Assembly (NCBI GenBank): GCA_035654355.1
Contig: DASRXC010000070.1
Span: 1-15,054, forward strand
Reading direction: 5' to 3'
Origin: JAFAHD01 sp035654355
GTDB taxonomy: Bacteria; Vulcanimicrobiota; Vulcanimicrobiia; Eremiobacterales; Eremiobacteraceae
DNA length: 15,054 nucleotides
This document shows positions 6,809 through 14,995 of the stretch, piece by piece. The notes under the pieces are model-generated. The model did no database searches. It was not told the origin of the DNA and worked only from the letters and a program-made list of their open reading frames with translations. Both the position numbers and the translations under genes were made by a program. The stretch's first letter is position 1, and every line of letters starts with the position of its first letter.

Positions 6809-8386
6809 TTGAAATACGACGCGATCATCATCGGAGCCGGCCACAACGGCCTGGTCACCGCTTGCTACCTCGCCAAGGCCGGGCGCAAAGTGCTCGTGCT
6901 CGAGCGGCGCTACATCGTCGGCGGCGCCTGTGTGACCGAGGAGACCGTACCCGGCTTCAAGTTCTCGACGGCGGCATACGTCAATAGCCTCTTCCGCCCG
7001 GAGATCGCGCGCGATTTGCGATTGGCCGATTACGGCTTCGCGCTCATCGAACGCAGTCCGGCATCGTTTTCGCCGACGCTCGATGGCCGCTATCTGATGT
7101 TGGGCAGAGGAGTTGAAAACGACGCGCGCGAGATCGCGAAGTTCAGCGAAAAAGATGCGCGCGCATATCCTGAGTACGAAGCGATGCTCGAGCGCGTCGC
7201 GGCGCTTATCGAACCGACGCTGATCATGACGCCGCCCAACGTCACCAAACCTGGCTTGAGCGATCTCATCAAAATGGCGCCGCTCGGACGCAAAGCGGCG
7301 AAGATGGGTCCCGATATGGGTGAGGCGATCGAGGTGATCACCGGCGCCGCGCGACCGATCTTGGATCGGTGGTTCGAGTCGGAGCAACTCAAGGGCACGC
7401 TTGCGACCGACGCGATCATCGGATCGTTCGCGTCTCCGTCGATGCCAGGCACTGCATACGTGCTGTTCCACCACGTCATGGGCGAGACCAACGGCAAACG
7501 CGGGGTCTGGGCCTACGTCAAAGGCGGCATGGGCGGGCTCACGCAGGCGCTCGCGCGCGCCGCCCAAGATCTGGGGGTCGACATCCGCACGGAGGCGGAA
7601 GTCGCTGCGATCCGCGTACGCGACGGTTCGGTCAGCGGCGTCGTGACGCGCAACGGCGACGAATTCTCTGCGCGCCATGTCGCCAGCAACGTCGACTGCA
7701 ACGTGACGTTCAAGCGCCTGCTCGATCCGGCCGTGCTCTCACCCGATTTCCTGGCCGCGATCGACCGCATCGATTATTCGAGCGCATCGCTGAAGATCAA
7801 CGCGGCGCTTTCATCGCTCCCGAGCTTCACCGCAATGCCGGGCACCGCACCCGGGCCGCAGCATTTCGGCACCGTGCATTTGTGCCCGTCCGCTGATTTT
7901 ATCGAGCGCGCGTACGACGATGCGAAATACGGCAGGCCGTCCGCTGAGCCGGTGGTGGAATGCCAATTCCCCTCATCGCTCGATCCCACGCTCGCGCCGC
8001 CCGGGCGCCACGTGATGTCGATGTTCGTTCAGTACGCACCCTATCAGCTCAAAGACGGCACGTGGGATGAGGTCACCAAGGATGCGTTTGCCGATCGCTG
8101 TTTCGACATCGTCGAGCGCTACGCGCCCGGCTTCAAAGCCTGCGTGACCGCGCGCCAGGTTTTGAGCCCGGTGGACATCGAGCGCACGTTCAACCTGACA
8201 GGCGGCAACATTTTCCAAGGCTCGATGGCGCTGCACCAGCTCTTCATGTTCCGCCCAGTGCCGGGCTTTGCAGGATACCGGACACCGGTCAAGGGCCTGT
8301 TCATGTGCGGCGCTGCGTCGCACCCCGGCGGCGGGGTCATGGGTGCCGCCGGCTGGAACGCGGCTCGGGAGATGCTCAAGCACTAA
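6809..8386 (+). CDS. FAD-dependent oxidoreductase, phytoene desaturase/PYROXD2-like
   Basis: The 525-aa product is an NAD(P)/FAD-dependent amine-oxidase-fold enzyme. An N-terminal Rossmann motif IIIGAGHNGLVTACYLAKAG (GxGxxG at residues 9-14) is followed by VLVLERRYIVGGACVTEE, where the ER pair binds the FAD ribose. The middle has the block KGGMGGLTQALARAAQDLGV and ASNVDCNVTF, and the C terminus has the FAD-binding end VKGLFMCGAASHPGGGVMGA (about 492-511). This C-terminal pattern fits the PYROXD2-like branch better than true carotenoid desaturases, and no carotenoid genes (crtB, crtE) are nearby. The substrate is unknown. The start is TTG 6809, which falls directly before the Rossmann strand; GGGG lies about 7 bases upstream and no in-frame ATG or GTG fits. 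It ends at a terminator-like hairpin, so it is probably transcribed alone. Confidence 0.88.
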   Translation: MKYDAIIIGAGHNGLVTACYLAKAGRKVLVLERRYIVGGACVTEETVPGFKFSTAAYVNSLFRPEIARDLRLADYGFALIERSPASFSPTLDGRYLMLGRGVENDAREIAKFSEKDARAYPEYEAMLERVAALIEPTLIMTPPNVTKPGLSDLIKMAPLGRKAAKMGPDMGEAIEVITGAARPILDRWFESEQLKGTLATDAIIGSFASPSMPGTAYVLFHHVMGETNGKRGVWAYVKGGMGGLTQALARAAQDLGVDIRTEAEVAAIRVRDGSVSGVVTRNGDEFSARHVASNVDCNVTFKRLLDPAVLSPDFLAAIDRIDYSSASLKINAALSSLPSFTAMPGTAPGPQHFGTVHLCPSADFIERAYDDAKYGRPSAEPVVECQFPSSLDPTLAPPGRHVMSMFVQYAPYQLKDGTWDEVTKDAFADRCFDIVERYAPGFKACVTARQVLSPVDIERTFNLTGGNIFQGSMALHQLFMFRPVPGFAGYRTPVKGLFMCGAASHPGGGVMGAAGWNAAREMLKH

Positions 8387-8407
8387 CCCAGAGCTTCGCT
8401 CCGGGTT
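8385..8407 (+). terminator. Terminator-like hairpin after the FAD oxidoreductase gene
   Basis: AACCCAGAGC (8385-8394) pairs with GCTCCGGGTT (8398-8407) around a TTC loop, a 10-bp stem with a single A-C mismatch. It begins inside the TAA stop codon. Only two T residues follow, so intrinsic termination would be inefficient; the hairpin might act as a 3' end stabiliser. Confidence 0.45.
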
Positions 8408-8455
8408 GTCCGCAAAGAGAGTCCTCGCGCGTCTACATGACTGAAAGGATAAGCC

Positions 8456-8599
8456 ATGTACGCGATATTATTTTCGACCCTCGTGCTTGCCGCAGGAAGC
8501 CAGCCCGCCCGAAGTGCGCTCGCGGGGCTCGTCGTCGAGCGTGTTCGGCACTATCTCAATGTAAAGCGAGTCGATCCCACCACCCATACAAAGGTATAG
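8456..8599 (+). CDS. Possible 47-aa small protein upstream of the RND operon
   Basis: ATG 8456 opens a 47-codon frame ending at TAG 8597-8599. It has a good Shine-Dalgarno, AAAGGA, about 8 bases upstream. The N-terminal 14 residues (MYAILFSTLVLAAG) are hydrophobic and could be a membrane anchor or short signal sequence; the rest is basic (VERVRHYLNVKRVD). I recognise no family. The frame lies in a 315-base gap between a terminator-like hairpin and the RND adaptor start. The remaining 100 bases before the adaptor contain only a small GGCG-AAA-CGCC inverted repeat (about 8622-8632) and no clear promoter. It could be a genuine small protein, a leader peptide for the efflux genes, or chance. Confidence 0.4.
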   Translation: MYAILFSTLVLAAGSQPARSALAGLVVERVRHYLNVKRVDPTTHTKV

Positions 8600-8701
8600 C
8601 CGTTGAAGAGCCAATCCGTTTGGCGAAACGCCGTCGTTGAAAAAATGCCTTTACGGACAGCAGGCCTCCCAACCGGCCCGCGAGTAGTTAGGCGGCTAAG
8701 C

Positions 8702-9979
8702 ATGCAACAATTTACTCAAACGCCGCGAGGCCGCGCGGCGCAAATCCTTATTCTCGGGGTTCTTGCAGGCGTCACGCTGGCCACTGGCGCCTGTGCCCGC
8801 AAGGGCGGATATCCGGGCGCTGGCGGGGGCGGCTTCGCATTTCCGGTCGCCGCTGCTCCCCTGAAGCGCGGCGACATCTCGCAGTATGCGTCGACGACCG
8901 GCGCAGTCGTACCCAAGTTGACTGGCGACCTTTCGTCGGTCGCGTCCGGTACCGTGCTCTCGGTTGGCGCGCAGATCGGCCAGCACGTTACAAAAGGTCA
9001 GCTGCTCGTTCAGATCGACGACAGCACGCTACGCGCGCAGGAGTCACAAGCGGCCGCGAATCTCGCGCAGCTACGGGCCAGCTCGGTTGGCGGATCATCG
9101 ACGGCGCAGGCATCGCTCGCCTCAGCGAAAGTCGCGTATCAGACTGCACAAGTCGACTTGCAGCGCAACAAGACGCTGTTCGCGCAGGGCTACGTGTCCA
9201 AGGCCCAGCTCGACGATTCAACCAATCGGTTCGCCGCGGCGGACGCCGCACTTCGAGCGGCCGAGGTCGCCGAGCAAAATGCGAGCCTGTCTTCCGGCGG
9301 GAGCGCCGCGGTCGCGCAGATCCAAGCCGCCGAGGCTGCGCTCGCGACTGTCGAGCGCCAGATCGCGCAAGCGCATGTCACCGCTCCATTCGACGGCGTC
9401 GTCACGGCGCGCAACGTCGATCCTGGTTCGCTTGCGGCGCCAGGCACCGTTCTGATGTCAGTAGGGCAACTCGATCCGGTCTACATCGACACGACGATCG
9501 CCGGCAGTGATCTTGGGTATGTGCGCGTGGGCACGCCGGTCAACGTCACAGTTTCGGGCGTCGACGGGCGCACGTGGCATGGCAGCGTGCAGTATCTCAA
9601 CCTCGCCGCGAACCCCGGAACGTCGGTGTTTCAGGCGCGCATTCCGATCAGCAATCCCGACCTGACGCTGCGCGGCGGCATGGTCGCGACCGTCCAGTAC
9701 GCGCAGGCGCACAAGAACAACGTGCTGCTCGCCCCGCGCGCGGCAGTGTATCAGACGCCGGCCGGCTGGGGCATGTTCATCATCGATCCCAAAGGTATGG
9801 CGCAGCAAGTCGACGTCGAGGTCGGCATTGAGAACGACCAAGTCGCCGAGGTGACTGGTCCGGGCCTCAAGCCGGGAGTGCAGGCGATCTTGAACCACTC
9901 GGTCTTGCTGCAGCCGGGAACGCCAGTCCAAGTGATGCCGCCACCCGGCGCCAAACCACCGCAAACGGCGCACAACTGA
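8702..9979 (+). CDS. RND efflux periplasmic adaptor subunit (membrane fusion protein, HlyD/AcrA family)
   Basis: The 425-aa product links an RND pump to an outer-membrane channel in the periplasm. It begins with a basic segment and a hydrophobic signal (ILILGVLAGVTLATGAC, about residues 15-31). The Cys at 31 might be lipidated like AcrA, although the -3 residue is Thr, so the lipobox is imperfect. A barrel-sandwich half (VASGTVLSVGAQIGQHVTKG, IDDSTLRAQ) follows, then an Ala/Gln-rich coiled-coil hairpin (about 105-215), the second half-motif (VTAPFDGVVTARNVDPGSL), a beta-barrel (DPVYIDTTIAGSDL, RGGMVATVQY) and a membrane-proximal end with a Pro-rich tail. ATG 8702 was chosen over a longer frame because AGGCGG precedes it and the signal follows directly. 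Its TGA overlaps the pump's ATG as TGATG, so the two are coupled. Confidence 0.9.
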   Translation: MQQFTQTPRGRAAQILILGVLAGVTLATGACARKGGYPGAGGGGFAFPVAAAPLKRGDISQYASTTGAVVPKLTGDLSSVASGTVLSVGAQIGQHVTKGQLLVQIDDSTLRAQESQAAANLAQLRASSVGGSSTAQASLASAKVAYQTAQVDLQRNKTLFAQGYVSKAQLDDSTNRFAAADAALRAAEVAEQNASLSSGGSAAVAQIQAAEAALATVERQIAQAHVTAPFDGVVTARNVDPGSLAAPGTVLMSVGQLDPVYIDTTIAGSDLGYVRVGTPVNVTVSGVDGRTWHGSVQYLNLAANPGTSVFQARIPISNPDLTLRGGMVATVQYAQAHKNNVLLAPRAAVYQTPAGWGMFIIDPKGMAQQVDVEVGIENDQVAEVTGPGLKPGVQAILNHSVLLQPGTPVQVMPPPGAKPPQTAHN

Positions 9980-12900
9980 TGTCGCTCAACTTCTTCATCA
10001 CGCGGCCCATCTTCGCCGCGGTCTGCTCAACCGTCATCTTGCTGGTGGGAGCGATCGCGATTCCGACATTGCCGGTCGCCGATTACCCGAATATCGCGCC
10101 GCCGACGATCACGGTACAGTCGACCTACATCGGCGCGAACGCCTTGGCGGTCGAGCAGTCTGTGACCAACCCGCTCGAACAGCAGATCAACGGCGTCGAA
10201 GGTCTGCGCTACATGTCGTCGTCCAGTGCGGACAACGGCACGAGCACGATCAACGCGACGTTCAATCTCGGACGCAACCTTGACGTCGCGGCACAAGATG
10301 TACAGACGCGCGTCAATATCGCACAAGGCCTCCTGCCCGCCCCGGTCAAGCAGACCGGCGTCGTTGTCAGCAAGAACTCGTCGTCGTTCGTCATGGCGAT
10401 CGCGCTGACATCGGACAATCCGAAATACGACACGACGTTCTTGTCTAATTATGCGGACCGGTTTGTCACGCAAGCGATCCAGCGCGTAAAAGGCGTCGGC
10501 CAAGTCATCATCTTCGGCGAGCGCAAGTATGCGATGCGCCTGTGGCTCGACCCCGCGAAGCTGCAGGCTTTCAAGCTCACGCCGGACGACGTGACCAACG
10601 CGCTTGCAAATCAAAACGTCCAGGTGGCGGCAGGCGCCATTGGCCAGCAGCCCGCGCCTCCGACGCAGGCCTACTCGTACAACGTGCAAGTCACCGGCCG
10701 GCTCACGACTCCCGCCGAGTTCGCCAACATCGTCGTCAAGCAAGGCCCCGGATACATCATCCACGTCTCTGATGTCGGCCGGGTGAATCTGGGCGCGCAA
10801 GACTACTCGACCAATCTCAATTTCAACGGCAAGACCGCGATCGGCATCGGCGTGTTGCAGCTCAACGACGCGAACACGCTGTCGCTTTCGCAGGGTGTGC
10901 ATCAACAGCTTGACGAGCTCGCAAAATCGTTCCCGCCGGGTGTCAAGTACAATATCGCGTTCGACACGTCGATGTTCGTCGATGAGTCGGTGCACGAGGT
11001 GATGAAGACGCTCTTGCTGGCGATCTCGCTCGTCGTACTCGTCATCTTCTTATTCTTGCAGGATTGGCGCGCCACGCTGATTCCGGCGATCACCATTCCG
11101 GTCTCGCTGGTCGGCACGTTTGGGCTACTCAAGGCATTTGGCTTCTCGATCAATACGTTGACCTTGTTCGGCTTGACGCTTGCCACGGCACTCGTTGTCG
11201 ACGACGCGATCGTGGTGGTCGAGAACATCGTGCGCTACATACATGAGCACAAGATGGAGCCAAAGAAGGCCGCGCCATTGGCGATGGCCGAGATCACGAG
11301 CGCCGTGATCGCGACGTCGCTCGTGCTGTTGGCCGTGTTCGTCCCTGTGGCGTTCTTCCCGGGCACGACCGGCGAGCTTTACAAGCAGTTCGCGCTGACC
11401 ATCGCTTCGACGATCACCATCTCGGCGTTCACCGCCCTGACGCTGGCTCCCGCGCTTGCGGCGTTGATGCTCGAGAGCGGGGAGGTTAAGCACAACCGCT
11501 TCATGCGAGCGGTCGGCAACTTCATCCAGAACATCCGCACGGCGTACCGCAACACGCTGCCGCGCGTGCTGGGGCGTCCGGTGCTCGTGCTCGGCACCTT
11601 CGTCGTCCTGTTGTTCGCGACCGTATGGCTGTTCCGGACCGTGCCTTCGGCGTTCGTGCCGGATGAAGACCAAGGCTTCTTCGTCATGATCGCGCAAGCG
11701 CCGCCCGGCGTCTCGTTGCAGTACACGACCAAGATCATGGATCAAGTTCAGGCGATCGTGCGCTCGGAGCCGGACGTGACGAACGTCTTCAGCGTCGCCG
11801 GCATCGGCATCTCGAATTCAGGGTTTAATATCGGCTCGAACAATGGCGTCATGTTCGCCCTCGTCAAGCCCTGGGGCGACCGCAAACGCGCGAGCCAGAA
11901 CGTCACCGCGATGATCCAGCGCGTGAATGGCAAGTTCTTCGGCATCACCGGCGCCACGGTGTTCGCCTTCAATTTCCCGCCGATTCAAGGCGCGGGCAAT
12001 ATCGGCGGCTTTGACCTCCAGGTCGAAGACCGCACCGGGCTCGGGATTCCGGCGCTTGCGCAGACCGCCGGCCTGATCGAATATAAGGCCAACACCGACA
12101 TAGATCAGAACCATCGTCCGAAGCTCTCATCAGTGGTCACCTTCTTCCGTGCTGACAGCCCGCAAGTCCAGGTGAATATCGACCGCAACGCGGTGCAGAT
12201 GCTCCACGTCAACTTGAACGACGTTTTCGACACGCTTTCCGTGATGCTCGGTTCGGACTACGTCAACGATTTCAATTACCTGAACAAGTCATACCGCGTG
12301 TACGTGCAGGCGGACGCTCCGTATCGCTCGCAGATCGCAGATCTGTCGCGCTATTACGTGCGCAACAGCGACGGTGCGATGATCCCGCTGTCGGCCTTTG
12401 TGAGCATCAATCGCACGCTTGCTGCACCGAACATCACGCACTACAACCTCTTCCGATCGATGGAGTTCAACGGCCAGCCCGGGCCAGGTTTTTCGTCCGG
12501 TGAGGCGATCACCGAGATGCAAAGGATCCTCGGCCAACTGTTGCCGCCCGGGATGAGCTACGAGTGGACAGGGACAACACTCGATCAGGTCGAGGCCGGT
12601 GGCCTGACGATCATCATCTTCGGGCTTGCGGTCGTGTTCGTATTCCTGGTGCTCGCGGCGCAGTATGAAAGCTTAGTCGATCCGTTGATCATCATCTTGG
12701 CCGTGCCGCTCGCGATCCTCGGAGCGCTCGGCGCCGTCTACCTGCGGCATCTGCTCGTCAGCTTCGGGATCCTAGCCCCTACAAATGACGTACAAAACGA
12801 CATATTCTGTCAGATTGGTCTAGTCATGCTCGTCGGCTTGGCAAGCAAGAATGCGATTCTAATCGTGCAGTTCGGCAACTTGTTGCGCAAGCAAGGCATG

Positions 12901-13176
12901 CCGGTCGCACAGGCTGCCGTGCAAGCGGCGATGACGCGGTTGCGGCCGATCCTGATGACGTCGTTCGCGTTCATCTTCGGCATCATGCCCCTGGTGTTCG
13001 CCACCGGCGCGGGCGCGAACAGCCGGCATTCGATAGGCACCGCGGTCGTGGGCGGCATGCTCGTGTCGACGCTGCTCAACTTGTTCCTGATCCCGCTGCT
13101 CTACATCATCATCGCCGGCGCTGAAGAGCGCTGGCGCGAGCGACGCGCCGCGACGACGCTGGCGCCGGAAGACTAA
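9979..13176 (+). CDS. RND multidrug efflux pump, HAE1 family (AcrB-like inner-membrane transporter)
   Basis: The 1065-aa product is a full-length proton-driven RND transporter in the inner membrane. It opens with the family start FFITRPIFAAVCSTVILLVG (TM1), then LPVADYPNIAPPTITVQ and the porter domains. TM4 carries the proton-relay pair in LVVDDAIVVVENI (D408, D409, matching AcrB D407/D408), and the second half carries the essential lysine in GLASKNAILIV (K957, matching AcrB K940). The shift of about 17 residues is largely explained by an extra loop (about residues 924-938) just before the TM10 region. The end, SRHSIGTAVVGGMLVSTLLN, is typical. It shares one base with the adaptor gene. No outer-membrane channel gene follows, so a channel encoded elsewhere would be needed. 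The substrate cannot be read from the sequence. Confidence 0.95.
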   Translation: MSLNFFITRPIFAAVCSTVILLVGAIAIPTLPVADYPNIAPPTITVQSTYIGANALAVEQSVTNPLEQQINGVEGLRYMSSSSADNGTSTINATFNLGRNLDVAAQDVQTRVNIAQGLLPAPVKQTGVVVSKNSSSFVMAIALTSDNPKYDTTFLSNYADRFVTQAIQRVKGVGQVIIFGERKYAMRLWLDPAKLQAFKLTPDDVTNALANQNVQVAAGAIGQQPAPPTQAYSYNVQVTGRLTTPAEFANIVVKQGPGYIIHVSDVGRVNLGAQDYSTNLNFNGKTAIGIGVLQLNDANTLSLSQGVHQQLDELAKSFPPGVKYNIAFDTSMFVDESVHEVMKTLLLAISLVVLVIFLFLQDWRATLIPAITIPVSLVGTFGLLKAFGFSINTLTLFGLTLATALVVDDAIVVVENIVRYIHEHKMEPKKAAPLAMAEITSAVIATSLVLLAVFVPVAFFPGTTGELYKQFALTIASTITISAFTALTLAPALAALMLESGEVKHNRFMRAVGNFIQNIRTAYRNTLPRVLGRPVLVLGTFVVLLFATVWLFRTVPSAFVPDEDQGFFVMIAQAPPGVSLQYTTKIMDQVQAIVRSEPDVTNVFSVAGIGISNSGFNIGSNNGVMFALVKPWGDRKRASQNVTAMIQRVNGKFFGITGATVFAFNFPPIQGAGNIGGFDLQVEDRTGLGIPALAQTAGLIEYKANTDIDQNHRPKLSSVVTFFRADSPQVQVNIDRNAVQMLHVNLNDVFDTLSVMLGSDYVNDFNYLNKSYRVYVQADAPYRSQIADLSRYYVRNSDGAMIPLSAFVSINRTLAAPNITHYNLFRSMEFNGQPGPGFSSGEAITEMQRILGQLLPPGMSYEWTGTTLDQVEAGGLTIIIFGLAVVFVFLVLAAQYESLVDPLIIILAVPLAILGALGAVYLRHLLVSFGILAPTNDVQNDIFCQIGLVMLVGLASKNAILIVQFGNLLRKQGMPVAQAAVQAAMTRLRPILMTSFAFIFGIMPLVFATGAGANSRHSIGTAVVGGMLVSTLLNLFLIPLLYIIIAGAEERWRERRAATTLAPED

Positions 13177-13205
13177 CCCGCTCGGCGGCTTCGCGCCGCG
13201 CGGTT
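13175..13205. terminator. Hairpin between convergent genes, likely bidirectional terminator
   Basis: CGGCG (13183-13187) pairs with CGCCG (13194-13198) around a GCTTCG loop. Outer AACC (13175-13178) can pair with GGTT (13202-13205) across an internal loop. The structure fills the 28-base gap between the stops of the RND pump and the DUF885 gene and gives A residues on one side and T residues on the other, as expected for a terminator serving both strands, though the T tracts are very short. Confidence 0.45.
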
Positions 13206-14995
13206 CACTGCGCGCCGGCGGCGGCGCGCACGGCTGAAAGCGGTTTGGAGAGGTCGCCGAGCAGCTCGGGGCCGACGATCGACAGCGGCGTCGTGCCATA
13301 GCACATCAGCCGGTCGTGAAAATCCTCAAGCGTTCCGCGCGAGCCCATCGCCGCGAAGTACTCGCGCTCGAGAAGGTCGATCTGCTGCCGCCCGACCGTA
13401 TACGCGATCACGAATCCGGGGCTGAGCGCGATGCCGTCGACTGCTTCCTTAGCGGCTTCCTGCGTGAAGCCGGTCTGCGCCGCGAAGTACGCGACCGCTT
13501 GCGGTTCGCTCATCGCGCCACTCGCGAGCTCCGTGTCGACAACGGCCCGCGCGCCGCGCACGCGTTCCCATTGCGCGACGTCGAGCGGCCCGTCAAGGTC
13601 CGTACCGTAGAGCCCAAGCCAGACGAACATCTCCTCGCCGTAGTAGGCCCAGCCTTCGGAGAACGATCCGCTGCCTTGGATTTTGCGGACGAAGTCAGGG
13701 TTGCGCCGAGCGATCGACATCTGCAGGAAATGACCCGGCATGACTTCGTGCGCGGCCGTCGACAAAATGCGGTCGCGGTCGAAGTCTTCGTTGGCATCCA
13801 TTCGCGCCGCGGCTGCGGCGAGCGAGACGGGCGGGGTGATGTAGTAGAAGCCGGTAGTCTCCGGCGACAGCAAGCGAGGTGGCTGCATGGAGGCGCCCGG
13901 CGAGACAGGCTGCAGGAACTTCGGCGTTTCGACGACGTCGATATTGCCCAGCCACACCGGCACGTCGACGACGCGGTGCGTCGTGACGAATTCGCGCAAG
14001 TATGCGATCTGTTTGCGATAGTAGGGGATGAGCGCAGTTCCGCCGGGCGCGAGTCCTCCGCCAGTTGAGGGACCGATGCGCGTGCCGCGCACGAGCGCGA
14101 CGTTCTGCAGCCAGTAGGTCACGGCCCAACCGTGTGACAGCTCGTCGAGCGCCATCGGTTTGATCGTTTGGGCGTCGAACGGCACGAGCTGCTCGTCGCG
14201 CAGCATCGCATCGTACGCGCTCCGTCCGATCGCGAAATTCTCCGGCCATCCGGCGGCGTGCGCATCGATGTACGCTTTCTCGAGTGCGATCGCGTGCAGC
14301 GTCGCGTCGCGCGCAGCGGCGAACGCGGCGAAATCCGCTGCCGGGAGCTGCGCTTTCGCTGCCTGCGTAAGCGCACCGTTGAAGAAATCCGGCGCCCCGG
14401 CAAGCTCGTCGGCACCGACAACGCCTTGGAGGCGGCCCGGGTGCGTGACGAGCGACTCTCCGGTGGTGATATACGCCGGCGCTTTGTGCAAGCGTGCCGT
14501 GATGTCGACCCAGGCTGCATGAACCTGGGCGGGAGTGGCGCCCTCTCGGCCTGCGATCGGCAGCCGTTGAAACTGCGTATAGATGACGCCGACGATCGCG
14601 TTGCCCGGCGCCGAGTAATCTTTGCGATCGGTCAGGTAGACGGTGTATTGCCGTTCCATCCCGATGAGCTGCGCGCCCAGCAGCTTCGCGTCGTCGCGTA
14701 CGCGCAGGTCCTCGCCGGTCAGCGGAATCGCGGCGAGGCGTGCTTCCCACGCGCGAATGAGTGTCAGATCGCTTTGCCGGCCCGCTTCTGACGGCGTGTC
14801 AAGCTGGCCGTCAAGACCGCGAATGCCGAGCTGAGTCGCGACGATCGGATGCAGCTGCGCCCAGCGATAGGTCATATCGTGGGCGAGCGATTGTAGCTGG
14901 TCGTACGGCGCGTCCGCCGCCCAGACCGTCGCCGCGCCCGCCGCGAACCAAAGAGCGAGCGCAAGCCAGGCGACCGGCCGTAACGTTAGGGTCAG
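13205..14995 (-). CDS. DUF885 family predicted zinc metallopeptidase, exported; start unresolved, possibly partial
   Basis: The DUF885 signature is clear: HEVMPGHFLQ (zinc-binding HExxPGH type; H codon at 13750) and GSFSEGWAYYGEEM about 30 residues later, whose Glu is the probable third ligand, then IAYTVGRQQ and a C-terminal helical region. The first ATG is at 14875 (MTYRWAQLHP), but family homology starts earlier: the upstream in-frame codons read APYDQLQSLAHD, preceded by a signal-peptide-like stretch RPVAWLALALWFAAG and an AADA cleavage-like site. No in-frame ATG, GTG or TTG lies between 14875 and the edge. CTG 14995 has GGGAG 8 bases upstream and would give 596 aa, a normal family length, so I end the feature there. 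The frame stays open to base 15054, so the gene may start outside the window or be fused to an upstream gene. It is convergent with the RND pump. Confidence 0.85.
   Translation of the reverse strand: MTLTLRPVAWLALALWFAAGAATVWAADAPYDQLQSLAHDMTYRWAQLHPIVATQLGIRGLDGQLDTPSEAGRQSDLTLIRAWEARLAAIPLTGEDLRVRDDAKLLGAQLIGMERQYTVYLTDRKDYSAPGNAIVGVIYTQFQRLPIAGREGATPAQVHAAWVDITARLHKAPAYITTGESLVTHPGRLQGVVGADELAGAPDFFNGALTQAAKAQLPAADFAAFAAARDATLHAIALEKAYIDAHAAGWPENFAIGRSAYDAMLRDEQLVPFDAQTIKPMALDELSHGWAVTYWLQNVALVRGTRIGPSTGGGLAPGGTALIPYYRKQIAYLREFVTTHRVVDVPVWLGNIDVVETPKFLQPVSPGASMQPPRLLSPETTGFYYITPPVSLAAAAARMDANEDFDRDRILSTAAHEVMPGHFLQMSIARRNPDFVRKIQGSGSFSEGWAYYGEEMFVWLGLYGTDLDGPLDVAQWERVRGARAVVDTELASGAMSEPQAVAYFAAQTGFTQEAAKEAVDGIALSPGFVIAYTVGRQQIDLLEREYFAAMGSRGTLEDFHDRLMCYGTTPLSIVGPELLGDLSKPLSAVRAAAGAQ

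Noticed and set aside
6758..7678. Long minus-strand open frame of about 306 codons opposite the FAD oxidoreductase gene
   Set aside because: It is Arg/His/Asp-rich with no recognisable motif and lies antisense to a well-supported enzyme gene; it is typical of antisense frames in GC-rich DNA.
8437..8640. Alternative frame from ATG 8437 in the gap before the RND adaptor
   Set aside because: The product is strongly Arg/Cys-rich without hydrophobic or domain features, and the ATG lacks a ribosome binding site; the overlapping 47-codon frame at 8456 has a better one.
10027..10995. Minus-strand open frame of about 322 codons opposite the RND pump
   Set aside because: Its composition is dominated by Arg, Asp, Val and Leu with no domain, and it mirrors the strong codon periodicity of the pump gene.
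13316..14068. Plus-strand open frames opposite the DUF885 gene
   Set aside because: They are antisense shadows of a clear metallopeptidase gene and have no supporting motif.
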